From NCBI RefSeq assembly GCF_000152965.1, contig NZ_CH902583.1:2611892-2675891 (forward strand): a DNA stretch of 64,000 bases. Direction: 5' to 3'. The notes under the pieces were generated by a model. The model was not told the origin of the DNA. It saw nothing but the letters and a program-made list of their open reading frames with translations, and did not search any database. This DNA is from Roseobacter sp. MED193 (lineage in GTDB: Bacteria; Pseudomonadota; Alphaproteobacteria; Rhodobacterales; Rhodobacteraceae). The translations under genes were made by a program, and so were the position numbers. Position 1 is the first letter of the stretch; each line of letters starts with the position of its first letter. Below, piece by piece: positions 8,742 through 17,735 of the stretch.

Positions 8742-9638
8742 GACGGCAGGCGGGCTGCAGAACCAGTTTGACCAAAGGCCGAACTCAAAACTCAGCCCGC
8801 CCAGCCCAAACAGCCAGCAAATCCTATGGCACATGCGAAGCACTTCACGAAGTGAAGCCATAGCCAATTTTTGGCCAATCGCTTGATCACTTTGTGATCA
8901 AGAACTGCGTTTGTATCTGTTTGGTATTATTGGACATTGGACATACTTCTCCTATCCGTTGAGGAGAAGCCTGTGAGACCCGAAGGTCTGACAAACCATC
9001 CACACACGATTGCTTTCCAAAGCGCGGCTGGCGGTTATCCGGTCTCAGCCTACGTGCTGCTCAAACAGCGGACCGATATGCTAGCTTTACGTGGACGGCA
9101 GTTCGGCTAGCTCGGCGACGGCACTTCCCCGTCTCGTGATGACAATTATTTTGCTCTGGCTCTCTGATGGGGGCTTTCATCCTTCCCCCGCTTTCGCTGT
9201 CTCCTAACCCTACTATTCGATGACGTCCTGTCTGCTGACCTACTGGATTCGGTTCGGCACCATCCGGCGGAGATTACCTTCTGATTGCATGACGCTTCGG
9301 GCTGTCTATGTGGTTGTCTGTATCGCGTTCCTGATACGAGAGAGCTGCGAGCTGTGTTCAATATGGCTGTGTGTGCGGTGGGTATCGGTGTGTGATGCTA
9401 TTTATACGCCGAGGACCACGGGTTTCCCGAGTTTCACGGCGATTTGGTCAAAAAGGGAGAAACTCCCCCAGACACCCGGAAACGGGGCAGATTCTCCCAC
9501 GGCCCCGGCGGTTTGCCCCGGCTGCCGTCACAGCTGGCAAAAATAGTATTTGTTCTGTATGGGTGTAGTGGAACAACTTTTACCATTTTTGCCAAGGCGG
9601 CTCGTTCACCTCATAGCCTCACCAAAATCCAGGGTCCC
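8742..9638. other. 900-bp gene-free region with hairpins upstream of the polymerase
   Basis: I see no convincing gene. Several inverted repeats stand out: ctatggc (8824-8830) with gccatag (8857-8863) enclosing cttcac/gtgaag (8843-8857); cttgatcac-ttt-gtgatcaag (8882-8902), a perfect 9-bp stem; cttctcc (8947-8953) with ggagaag (8964-8970); and tggcaaaaat (9535-9544) with atttttgcca (9585-9594) before the polymerase start. The region could hold promoters, an operator, a replication start or a small RNA. None of these roles is shown by sequence alone. Confidence 0.6.
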
Positions 9639-12413
9639 ATGCAAGCCAAAGTCAATTTTCGGCCTGATCAGTTTTTTCCCAAGAACAGGAAAAGCTCGAA
9701 GCACATTCGTTATCTTGTGATCGGCTTCGACACCGAGTACCAGCGGGAGGCAATTGTAAATGCAGATGGCCTGGCCGAAGTCCGCAATCAGGTGCTGTCC
9801 TATCAGTATAGCTGCCATGCCATCACACCCGACAACGCTGGTGCAGAGCAGCATTGGTCCGGCATTGTGCTGCCGGAGGGACCATCTGACGATGACCGGC
9901 TGACCCTGGCTGAGTTCTTGGAACATGCATTGCGGGACGGATTCACGACGCACCCCAATCTGAAGCTGCCGGTGGATGTTTACTTGGTGGCCCACTTTAC
10001 ACGGGCTGACGTGCCGGGATTTTCTGACTTCAAGGAGGAGAAGACCCGGAAAGCCATGAACTTAGACAATATCCGCAGCCTGTTCATGAATGTGAGCAAG
10101 GATATCAAGGTCAGCCTGAAGCGGGGCGACAAGCTCAAGCCAATCAAGCTGCATGTCAAAATCCGGGACACCATTGCTCTTGCGCCCACGGGTGCCAAAA
10201 GCCTTGCCAAGCTGGGGGAAATCCTTGGCTATGAGAAGCTGAAGCTGTCTGACGACCCAAAGCGGGAACAGCACTACAAAGAAAACATGGGGGAGTTGCT
10301 GGAAGCCGATTGGCCGCTGTTCCGGGACTATGCCATCCGGGATGCCGAGGTCTGTGCACAATACACTATCCGCATGATCCGGCTGTATTTTGACAAGACC
10401 GGGGTGTTCAAGCTGCCGGTGACACTGACGTCCATCGGCGTTGATCTGATCCAGGAACACTGGCGGTCCCAAGGGCTCAACCCGCTTGAAATCGTCGGCA
10501 AAGAGATGGTGGCGGAGAAGCGGTGGAACGCCAAGACAAATCGCTATGTGACCAGCACTGAGGCTAAGTCCCTGCCGAAGCTGTTCTGGAGCGAGGACTT
10601 TTTCACCGAGTGCTATCATGGCGGGCGCAATGAACAGTTTTGGTTCGGCCCTGCCCCCGAGGGTGTCTGGTACGACTATGATCTTGCCAGCGCATACCCA
10701 TCGGCCATGGCGCTCATCGGGGAGCCTGATTGGTCAACCATCACACCCATCGCCAGCACGGAAGAATTGCTGGGTCCCAGTTTGACGGTCGAAGACCTGG
10801 CTTTTGCCAATGTGAACTTTGAATTCCCGGAAGACGTCCGGTACCCGGTCCTGCCGGTGCGCACAGAGAACGGGTTGCTGTTCCCCCGCAGAGGCAACAG
10901 CACCACCCATATCAGTGAAATCCTGCTGGCCAAGCAACTGGGCGCAAAGATTGAACTGGTGGAGGGGCGGCGGCTCGATTCTGACCGCATTATTAGCCGC
11001 AGAGACGATGGCGTCAGAGAATATGGTGGTAACGCCAAGCAGCCGTTTCACAACTTCGCCCGTCACTGCATCGATGAGCGGGCCAAGCACCCAAAGAAGA
11101 CCCTGGACAATCTGTTCTGGAAAGAGCTGGTCAATTCCACATACGGCAAGACGGCACAGGGTCTGCGGGAGCGCCGGATTTACGATCTGAGGGATGCAGA
11201 CACCAAACGGCTGGGGCCGAGCAAAATCACCAATCCGGTCTATGCCGCCTTTATCACGGCTTTCTGCCGGGGCGTGCTAAGCGAGATCATGAACGCCCTA
11301 CCTCCGGACGTGCAGATATTCAGCGTCACCACAGACGGCTTTCTGACCACGGCCACAGATGCGCAAATGACGGAGGCTGCAAAGGGGCAGCTGGGCCGCA
11401 GGTATCTGGACTCCCGGATCAAGCTGGCCGCTCAATGGGGCATCTACGAAGTCAAACACATCATCCGCCAACCTGTTGGGTGGCGGACCAGAGGGCAAGC
11501 CACGCTGCGCCCATCTGTGGCCGCTGACTGGGACGGCACAGGTATGGTGCCCAAAGAGGATGAGCGGGTGGTGCTGGCTAAGGGCGGGATCAAGCTGGAC
11601 GCCATGCTGTCCAAGCCTGAGCAGAATGACAAAATCGTCGATCTGTTCTTTGACCGCAAGCCAACCGACACCCTGACGGTGACGATGGGCGCTGGCATCC
11701 GGGAGATGTATGAGCAGGGAATGGATTTTGTAGACAAGACCATGACCAAACGGCTGTCTATGGAGTTCGACTGGAAACGCAGGCCAAAGGCGGCGGGAGA
11801 GGTTACTGTCACAACCGGCGGCGGGCAAAGCCGCACCCATTTGGCATTCTCGACCCAGCCCTGGGACACAGTGGATCAGTTCAACACCACGCGGGACATC
11901 TGGGCGGACTACAACAAGCAGACCCCGTATTGCCTGAAGTCTCTCGCTGACTATCAAGCATGGGCCGGGTATTTTGAGGGCAAGCTAGCAGCACAGGGGC
12001 CTGCTGGGGCCTACATCGCCAAAGAGGACGGTGTCCTGAAACGCCTCCGCCGGGACCTCAGCATAGCGCATAAGCTGCGGAAGGCGGGCACCCACAAAAT
12101 CAATGTGGCGTCGTTCAGCGGCGGCGGTATCTCCCCGGACAGCAAGCTCAAGGTCAAAGACTTTGCGCGCATCCTGAATGATGGCTTTGGCATTCCTTGC
12201 ACGAAGATGGATGTGGACAATGCCCGGAAGAAGACAGCTTTCGTTCCGCATCAGGTGCCGCGGACAGCCAAAACCGTAGAGCTGCTGGGATACATCAAGG
12301 AGACGCTGTTCCCCGAATTGGAGGTGGAGCAGTTTCTGACCCCGGAGGCTGCGTTCAGCCTTGATGTGGAGGTTGCTGAGATGTCGCTGCCACCCCGTGA
12401 TCCGGTAGCTTGA
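9639..12413 (+). CDS. Family-B DNA polymerase, primer-independent (piPolB) type
   Basis: A 924-residue replicative-type polymerase. The 3'-5' exonuclease motifs are visible: D31-T-E33, an AHFTRAD segment near 118-124, and Y231-A-I-R-D235. The polymerase motifs follow: D348-L-A-S-A-Y353-P-S (motif A), K495...N499-S-T-Y-G503 (motif B), and T564-T-D566-G (motif C, usually DTD). This layout with a long C-terminal tail fits protein-primed/piPolB enzymes, which in pipolins can start DNA synthesis without a primer. No terminal protein gene is seen. ATG 9639 follows aggg; the frame is open back to 9444 but that part looks non-coding. Its last 59 bp overlap the convergent recombinase gene. Confidence 0.85.
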   Translation: MQAKVNFRPDQFFPKNRKSSKHIRYLVIGFDTEYQREAIVNADGLAEVRNQVLSYQYSCHAITPDNAGAEQHWSGIVLPEGPSDDDRLTLAEFLEHALRDGFTTHPNLKLPVDVYLVAHFTRADVPGFSDFKEEKTRKAMNLDNIRSLFMNVSKDIKVSLKRGDKLKPIKLHVKIRDTIALAPTGAKSLAKLGEILGYEKLKLSDDPKREQHYKENMGELLEADWPLFRDYAIRDAEVCAQYTIRMIRLYFDKTGVFKLPVTLTSIGVDLIQEHWRSQGLNPLEIVGKEMVAEKRWNAKTNRYVTSTEAKSLPKLFWSEDFFTECYHGGRNEQFWFGPAPEGVWYDYDLASAYPSAMALIGEPDWSTITPIASTEELLGPSLTVEDLAFANVNFEFPEDVRYPVLPVRTENGLLFPRRGNSTTHISEILLAKQLGAKIELVEGRRLDSDRIISRRDDGVREYGGNAKQPFHNFARHCIDERAKHPKKTLDNLFWKELVNSTYGKTAQGLRERRIYDLRDADTKRLGPSKITNPVYAAFITAFCRGVLSEIMNALPPDVQIFSVTTDGFLTTATDAQMTEAAKGQLGRRYLDSRIKLAAQWGIYEVKHIIRQPVGWRTRGQATLRPSVAADWDGTGMVPKEDERVVLAKGGIKLDAMLSKPEQNDKIVDLFFDRKPTDTLTVTMGAGIREMYEQGMDFVDKTMTKRLSMEFDWKRRPKAAGEVTVTTGGGQSRTHLAFSTQPWDTVDQFNTTRDIWADYNKQTPYCLKSLADYQAWAGYFEGKLAAQGPAGAYIAKEDGVLKRLRRDLSIAHKLRKAGTHKINVASFSGGGISPDSKLKVKDFARILNDGFGIPCTKMDVDNARKKTAFVPHQVPRTAKTVELLGYIKETLFPELEVEQFLTPEAAFSLDVEVAEMSLPPRDPVA

Positions 12414-13044
12414 GGTCACAGCAGGAGACATAGTTTCTAACGGTCTGTGGATACCACCTTCCGCCCTTGGCAGTCTTCACGCCACGGTCGTTCAACAGCC
12501 TTGCAGCGCCGGAAAATGATCCTGCGTCGGCAATCGCCCGCTCGAACTCGGTACGCACCGTCTCGAAGAAATCCTGCTTCTCTAGCCGCCGTTGCGCCGC
12601 CAAGGCTTGGGCATTCCGGCCAAGCACGGTTCCCCGCTTCTTGGCGGCTCTGAGCGCGGCTCTGGTGCGTTCTGAGATCTGACGGCGCTCCTCCTCGGCA
12701 AAGCAGGCCAGCAGGTGCAGGAAGAACGTCGATACGTTCGGGTGTTCGCAGACGGTCAGCTCAATGCCCTGGTCGATGATCCCCGATATGAACGACACCT
12801 TCCGGGAGAACCTGTCCAGCTTCGGGATCAGCAGCTTGGACCGGGTTTTCTTGACGAGGTTGATCGCGTTCCACAGCTCTGCCCGGTCGTCACGCTTGCC
12901 GGACTGGATTTCGGTGAACTCGGCAATCACGTTGTCGGCGGGCTGAAGGAACTGCTCGACCATCGCCCGCTGCGCTTCCAGCCCCAGTCCAGACCGTCCC
13001 TGCCGTTCCGTCGAAACCCGATAGTAGACAACATATTCTGCCAT
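12355..13044 (-). CDS. Small serine recombinase (resolvase/invertase type)
   Basis: A 229-residue recombinase with the YYRVSTERQG catalytic-serine motif at the N-terminus, LLIPKLDRFSRKV with the conserved Arg/Asp positions, and a basic helix then a C-terminal helix-turn-helix (GAARLLNDRGVKTAKGG). Such enzymes resolve, invert or insert DNA through a serine-DNA link. The frame is open to 13377, but the added N-terminus is unrelated to the family, so ATG 13044 is preferred. The gene converges on the polymerase gene and overlaps its 3' end by 59 bp. It may act within the element, for example to resolve dimers. Confidence 0.87.
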   Translation of the reverse strand: MAEYVVYYRVSTERQGRSGLGLEAQRAMVEQFLQPADNVIAEFTEIQSGKRDDRAELWNAINLVKKTRSKLLIPKLDRFSRKVSFISGIIDQGIELTVCEHPNVSTFFLHLLACFAEEERRQISERTRAALRAAKKRGTVLGRNAQALAAQRRLEKQDFFETVRTEFERAIADAGSFSGAARLLNDRGVKTAKGGRWYPQTVRNYVSCCDLKLPDHGVAATSQQPPHQG

Positions 13045-13286
13045 TCCGCTCCCTCCGTAGCCGACAAACGTTGGTTTGTCGTAGACGGCGTCCGGCAGGT
13101 TGGGCGAAATCTCAACAGGTTGACACCCGAACCGTATCCGCTTTCTGTAGCCCCTCCGCGAAAGGCGAGTTGCATTCTTGCCACTCATCTTTGAATAAAG
13201 ATTCCACCTTAAGTGTTTTGTTGTTCCCGTTTGCGATCTGGACCAGATTTCACCCCTAAACTGCAAACTACCTTGGAGACGTTTCT

Positions 13287-13664
13287 GTGAAGCGCAAATT
13301 CCTCTTGCCACTTTGTATTGCTGCTGGGCTTGCCGCCTGCGCACAGTCCACCATTCAGCCGATGTCGCTGGACACATTCAAAGTGTCCACTGTGGCGGCA
13401 CCAGCGTGCGGACCTAATGGCGCGCGCAATGTTGCATTCAAGACTGCGGCGATCGAAGTCATTCGTCGGGGTGGCGATAAATTTATGCTGACGGGCGACG
13501 CGTCGCAGTCCGACTTTTGGAGCGGGAGCCACAACCAATCCATGGTCGTGAAAGTAGTTCCCGAGGGTAGCCGGGAAGCCAAAAATGCACTTTCCGCCCG
13601 CCAACAGCTCGGGTCCAACTGGCAAGAAGTTTTAGCGGAAGGCTCCCCGACAACTTGTGAGTAA
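13287..13664 (+). CDS. Small lipoprotein, unknown function
   Basis: A 125-residue product with a clear lipoprotein signal: a basic MKRK start, a short hydrophobic core LPLCIAAGL and a lipobox LAAC with cysteine 18. The rest has two further cysteines (in PACGPNG and TTCE) that could form a disulfide. I recognise no family. The GTG at 13287 is placed well behind ttggaga. It is inside the integrative element, between the recombinase and the convergent secreted-protein gene, so it is cargo. Confidence 0.7.
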   Translation: MKRKFLLPLCIAAGLAACAQSTIQPMSLDTFKVSTVAAPACGPNGARNVAFKTAAIEVIRRGGDKFMLTGDASQSDFWSGSHNQSMVVKVVPEGSREAKNALSARQQLGSNWQEVLAEGSPTTCE

Positions 13665-13753
13665 TACTTCTGAGCGAGTGTGGAAACTGCCCGGGCCTTC
13701 TGTAGTTCGGGCAGAGTTTCTCCGCCCGCACACAGTCGCAAAGTCCCGACGAC

Positions 13754-15349
13754 TTATTCGAAGCTTGGAGTTCTTGCGCCCAAGGTGGCCTTTTTGAGGA
13801 CAAGCCTGACCTCACGGTTTTCCGGCTGCTCGACGCAAAGCACTTGACCCTGGGCTCCCTTGCCGCAACTGGATAGCTGCCAGTATGGCTCCCTGAATGC
13901 GAGTGCGGGGCCAAGCCCCATTGCTGACATTGCTAGCGCCTCGGCGGTGTCCTGGGTTATGAATTGTCGGCTCGCTTCCATTGCACCCACAACGCCTTGC
14001 TCCATGAGGAAGCCTGAAACTTGCTCGAAATTGTAGGCGCAGACGTCAAAGGTTTCGCAGCTGAAGGTGATCTCCTTTTCTGTGATATCAATGAGCGCAT
14101 CGCCGCGACTACAGGAAAGCCCTCCAAGCAGGTCGTCACTGCATTCATATCCATGGGCCAAGAGAACGGTTTGCATTTCCGCCAGCTTAAGCGACCAGCA
14201 GATACCCTTCAGGGTGACAAGTCCGTCGCATCTCGAAGTTAGCCCCGTTGCGGCATCTGTCGCCTGTGCAACCTCTTTAGCCTGCCTTTCTTGATCCAGC
14301 TCATCGGCAAGCTTGCGGATTTCAGCAATATCATCCGCCCATTCTTCGCGGTGTTCTTGGGATATGGCATCTAGCAGCTCGCGCGCCCTGTTAGTGTTTA
14401 CCCCCAGGACCTCGTTCACCCCTTGTGGGAGGTCTGGATCGCCAACCAAACCACTGGCCAACCAGATCAAGGCGGTATCATCTTTCCCGGCTGCTGCATA
14501 TTGCAGGCAATCCACGATCACACGCGCATCCGGCGGATTAGCAAAGCTCAAATGCTTGAACTCATCATATCCGCCCATGAGAGATATCGTAAGGAGTGTC
14601 GCGCTGGAAGGCTCACCATGAATAGCCGCCTTGGCCCAAAATTCATGCGCTCCTTTGTGATCACCGATATCATACAGAACATATCCATAATATTCAGCCG
14701 CGATGGGTATTTCGTGGTCGGCAATGATATTTTCAATTTGGCGTTGGTCTGAAGGCCTGAGAGCGCTGCCGTTCTTCGCTGAGTTTTCAAGTGACTCGAT
14801 GATTTTTTCCACCTGGTCTGGCACCTGCTGCCACGGGATGCTGCCAACTTCCATGTTGCCGGTCCAGTAATCTCTCGGCTGCGCGTTGCATTGAAAATTC
14901 TTTGGCAGGCGGACAGTGAGATCGGCGCTTGCCAACGTCTGTTGCTCCACCTGGTCGCAGCCGTCGCATTCGCCTCCTTCACCCCACATAAAGGCGCTGG
15001 CCGAACCGTCGGCAAATTGGCTTAAGAAGGCACGTGCGCGTTCGGCGTTATCCAGGTGCAACTCAGTTCCCATGTTCTGTTCCATCATGCCAGCTGCATG
15101 ACGGAGGGCGTTTGCCGTATTCCTTCCCCAAAGACCGTCCAGCGTACTGTCATACAAGCCGTATTCAGCAAGGTGGGATTGGATTCTGATGCGGTCACGC
15201 TCACCCAGATTTTTAAACTCGCTCTCCAACAGCCAGTGTGTGCTTTCAGTAGTCCGTGACTGTGCTGTCGTTTGGGCGATGCTTGGCACTGCCTCACAAA
15301 ACGTAAAAATGGGCAGTGCAAGGAAAGTTAAAAATGCATTTTTTTTCAT
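13754..15349 (-). CDS. Secreted protein with peptidoglycan-binding-like and Sel1/TPR-like parts
   Basis: A 531-residue exported protein. ATG 15349 gives a good signal peptide, MKKNAFLTFLALPIFTF with a cut after SIAQ; the frame is open to 15406 but that adds a non-signal leader. Residues about 50-90 (LAEYGLYDSTLDGLWGRNTANALRHA) look like a peptidoglycan-binding type 1 repeat. The middle (EYYGYVLYDIGDHKGAHEFWAKAA) resembles Sel1/TPR helices. The C-terminal half has many cysteines in short spaced groups. Envelope role is inferred; the exact function is unknown. It is cargo of the 12-kb element. Confidence 0.65.
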   Translation of the reverse strand: MKKNAFLTFLALPIFTFCEAVPSIAQTTAQSRTTESTHWLLESEFKNLGERDRIRIQSHLAEYGLYDSTLDGLWGRNTANALRHAAGMMEQNMGTELHLDNAERARAFLSQFADGSASAFMWGEGGECDGCDQVEQQTLASADLTVRLPKNFQCNAQPRDYWTGNMEVGSIPWQQVPDQVEKIIESLENSAKNGSALRPSDQRQIENIIADHEIPIAAEYYGYVLYDIGDHKGAHEFWAKAAIHGEPSSATLLTISLMGGYDEFKHLSFANPPDARVIVDCLQYAAAGKDDTALIWLASGLVGDPDLPQGVNEVLGVNTNRARELLDAISQEHREEWADDIAEIRKLADELDQERQAKEVAQATDAATGLTSRCDGLVTLKGICWSLKLAEMQTVLLAHGYECSDDLLGGLSCSRGDALIDITEKEITFSCETFDVCAYNFEQVSGFLMEQGVVGAMEASRQFITQDTAEALAMSAMGLGPALAFREPYWQLSSCGKGAQGQVLCVEQPENREVRLVLKKATLGARTPSFE

Positions 15350-15456
15350 GATCTCATTGGCCTTAGGTGTTTTCAGGAGGCTAGCGGCGTTACCATTTTC
15401 GATCAACTAACGCGCGACCACATGCCGGGAGAAAACCTTTTCACGGTCCTCAGTGG

Positions 15457-16074
15457 TCATTCGCTAACGGGAGAGAGGTCCTGCAGATCGAACAAATACG
15501 TTCTGCGGGCCAGCTTTGGAGTACCGCCTGTCAGAACTGACCAAGTCGTCCGCAGGCACTGGTTTTCGTCCATGTTGCCGCGCTTGAAGGAGCCTGAGAA
15601 CGTGACCGGCGCACCTTCTTCGAGGCCCAAGACTGTGCTGCGAAGCCAGCTTGGCACCTCGGCCCTGATCTTGTTGCCGAAGCCGATTTCGACCTCGACG
15701 TACATGTCTTCGCTGGAGTCGGTCAGGTTTGCCTCATCGAAGATACCAACCCAGCCCGTCTTACGATCAAACGGGGCACGGGCGCACAGCTTTTGGTTTC
15801 CGGTGATGTATGCGGCAGCCTTTGCTGCATCGTTGACAGCTTCGTCGGCCGCTGCAATGGCTTTGCCAACGATACCGAGGAACTGTCGTTGGTCGGAGGG
15901 GGCCTGAGTTGCAGCCAGATCCTGGAATTTGCTTTCTCGGGGATCAGTGAAGAAAATGGTGTAGATCACGTAGCAGATGCCGAGAAACAGGATCAGCTTG
16001 ATGACGTCGATGATGCTGCCATCGTCCTTCGCTTCAGCGGTTGTCTTGCCGCCGCCTTCCTGGGTGTCTGTCAT
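15457..16074 (-). CDS. Membrane-anchored protein, unknown function
   Basis: A 205-residue protein with a short charged cytoplasmic N-terminus (MTDTQEGGGKTTAEAKDDG), one strong membrane helix (IIDVIKLILFLGICYVIYTI) and a periplasmic domain of about 150 residues. That domain has a beta-rich look (VGIFDEANLTD, VEVEIGFGNKIRAEVPSW, VTFSGSFKRG), similar in feel to nucleic-acid- or ligand-binding barrels, but I cannot name a family. ATG 16074 is chosen since the longer frame to 16275 adds an unlikely basic leader. It points the same way as the secreted protein gene 107 bp away and may be co-expressed with it. Confidence 0.6.
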   Translation of the reverse strand: MTDTQEGGGKTTAEAKDDGSIIDVIKLILFLGICYVIYTIFFTDPRESKFQDLAATQAPSDQRQFLGIVGKAIAAADEAVNDAAKAAAYITGNQKLCARAPFDRKTGWVGIFDEANLTDSSEDMYVEVEIGFGNKIRAEVPSWLRSTVLGLEEGAPVTFSGSFKRGNMDENQCLRTTWSVLTGGTPKLARRTYLFDLQDLSPVSE

Positions 16075-16344
16075 GCTGGTATTCGCTTTCCTGTTAATGA
16101 TGCTTTGCGTGGGCATGCTCGGGACGCGTTTGGGATTTCCGAGCTGTAATAGCTTGGTCACTGCTGGCGGGGTGGAGGCCAACGGCTGTTTCCTGTCGGC
16201 AGGCGGAAATTTTTTGACCCGGTCGCGCACCCATATGACAATCCGCCTATGGCGATAGAAGGTGGTCGCCAGCACAAGAAATGTGATGATGTGTTTGGCT
16301 TCATGCGGCCCCGATCAGCGAGCGCCCTCGCGGTTGACTGGTGA

Positions 16345-16504
16345 TCGGGGTGTTGGAAATCCGCACGTACACGGACCCTGTGCCTTTAGCCGGAGCCTGT
16401 TGTATAACACAGGCACCCCGACCATAGGTCAAAGGTGTTCAGCCGAGTTTACGGCCTAGTACGTGAGGGGTTTCCACGCCCCAACATGGCCGCGTCTGCC
16501 ATGT
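16345..16504. other. Run of stem-loops upstream of the nuclease operon
   Basis: Three inverted repeats lie in 160 bp of gene-free sequence: tcggggtg (16345-16352) with caccccga (16414-16421), enclosing gcctgt (16395-16400) with acaggc (16409-16414), and then acatggc (16484-16490) with gccatgt (16498-16504). The surrounding gap, 16075-16670, has no supported gene. It could be a leader, a terminator for neighbouring units, or a structured RNA. Confidence 0.45.
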
Positions 16505-16670
16505 CGGGAGCAGTCGTAGCAGCTAACTCGCTGGAGCAAAAGAGAAGCTTTCAACGCTGAAAGGGCAGGTATTTTCAGACTTGGCCCCGTAGAGTGCAAA
16601 CTGCTGGTGTTTGCCCGCCGATTCACTTAGGGGTTGTGGGCGAAGGACACCAAAAGTTGAGTAGGGGTAT

Positions 16671-17717
16671 ATGCAGGAACTCTTGCGGTCTATGCGGCAC
16701 CGAATGACGTGGACAAATGCACGCATGCTTCTCCGGATGGGAGGGGTTTCCACCAGTCATGGTTGGGATCAAACTCTGAAGAAGGTCACCGAGAGCGGTG
16801 TGAAGGTCGACTACGGCAAACTCGAAGATTGCTTTGTCGAGCACCTGCTTTGCGGGGAAAAATACACCAAGCTGTATCCCGTTGATCCGGCGCTTCGAGA
16901 CGCCATCCAGACAAAGATTGCAAACGCGAGCGTTGGCACCTCGCCAGCTTCGGCATCGTACCCTTACCTAATGTCTGAGAAAGAGCTGGCTGAGGGGACG
17001 GGTGACCTGAACGTTGTCCAGGTCGAAAGCAACGAGGATGGTGTGGGTATCATCTACTCGTCGGTTCTTTGGGTGAAAACAAGAGAGGAAATCTCTTTCG
17101 AGGACTTCGATCACCCTCAGGATATGAAAAACCGCTATGAGGAGGTCATTGGCCTCGCTCGGAAGCCTGTCCAGATGTACCACGTCGTTTGGATGCCCCA
17201 CCATAGGGACTTTTTGGAGATCCGCGTAGACGCTCCCCGTGGCATCATCGAAGCGGATATACACGCGCTGCACTCACGTATGAAGGATGAGGTAAACGCG
17301 TGGGGTGTTGTTAAGCTGGAAGGCTCGGTGAACCTTTTCCCTGCGGTGCTCCCCTTCTACGAGGACGCTACCGAAGGCACTGTAACGCAGATGACGTTTC
17401 AGACGACTACTGGTGCAATCAAAGACGAGAAGATGCCCAGGCGGCGGCGTGACGCTGATCAGCGGACAGAAGCATACCATGTTGCTGGAAAAGAGGCTGT
17501 TGAAGCTATCGCAATTTATCGGATCACTGTTGAGTGGGGCTTTGCCGAGGACGACCTGAACTTCATCCCATCTGTGACGCTCGGGGCTTCTGGGCCAGCT
17601 GGCGCCCAAAGCAAGGATCCTCTGATCTCTGGCGCACTTGTTAAGAACTGTGTGCGAGCTTCGGACTATGAGTTTGTTATTGAAAGACTCGGGAAAAAGG
17701 CCAAGCTAGATAGTTGA
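16671..17717 (+). CDS. Unknown protein, first gene of three-gene element operon
   Basis: A 348-residue soluble protein that I do not recognise. It has no signal peptide or membrane helix. Runs such as VGIIYSSVLWVKTREEISFEDF and VQMYHVVWMPHHRDFLEIRVDAPRG suggest alternating strands and helices. No Walker, HNH or nuclease motif is evident. A basic MPRRRRDADQR patch lies near the C-terminal third. The ATG at 16671 follows aggggt. An 18-bp gap leads to the second gene, and the third starts about 1 bp after that, so the three look like one operon placed against attR, where integrative elements commonly keep defence or other accessory cargo. Confidence 0.7.
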   Translation: MQELLRSMRHRMTWTNARMLLRMGGVSTSHGWDQTLKKVTESGVKVDYGKLEDCFVEHLLCGEKYTKLYPVDPALRDAIQTKIANASVGTSPASASYPYLMSEKELAEGTGDLNVVQVESNEDGVGIIYSSVLWVKTREEISFEDFDHPQDMKNRYEEVIGLARKPVQMYHVVWMPHHRDFLEIRVDAPRGIIEADIHALHSRMKDEVNAWGVVKLEGSVNLFPAVLPFYEDATEGTVTQMTFQTTTGAIKDEKMPRRRRDADQRTEAYHVAGKEAVEAIAIYRITVEWGFAEDDLNFIPSVTLGASGPAGAQSKDPLISGALVKNCVRASDYEFVIERLGKKAKLDS

Positions 17718-17735
17718 ACGGAACCGCGTGAGGGC

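Noticed and set aside
9444-9638. Longer N-terminus for the polymerase
   Set aside because: The added 65 residues have no relation to exonuclease-domain starts, look like translated non-coding DNA, and part of a long-range inverted repeat lies in this stretch.
13045-13377. N-terminal extension of the serine recombinase
   Set aside because: The catalytic YRVST motif must lie close to the N-terminus in this family, and the added part is basic and unlike any recombinase domain.
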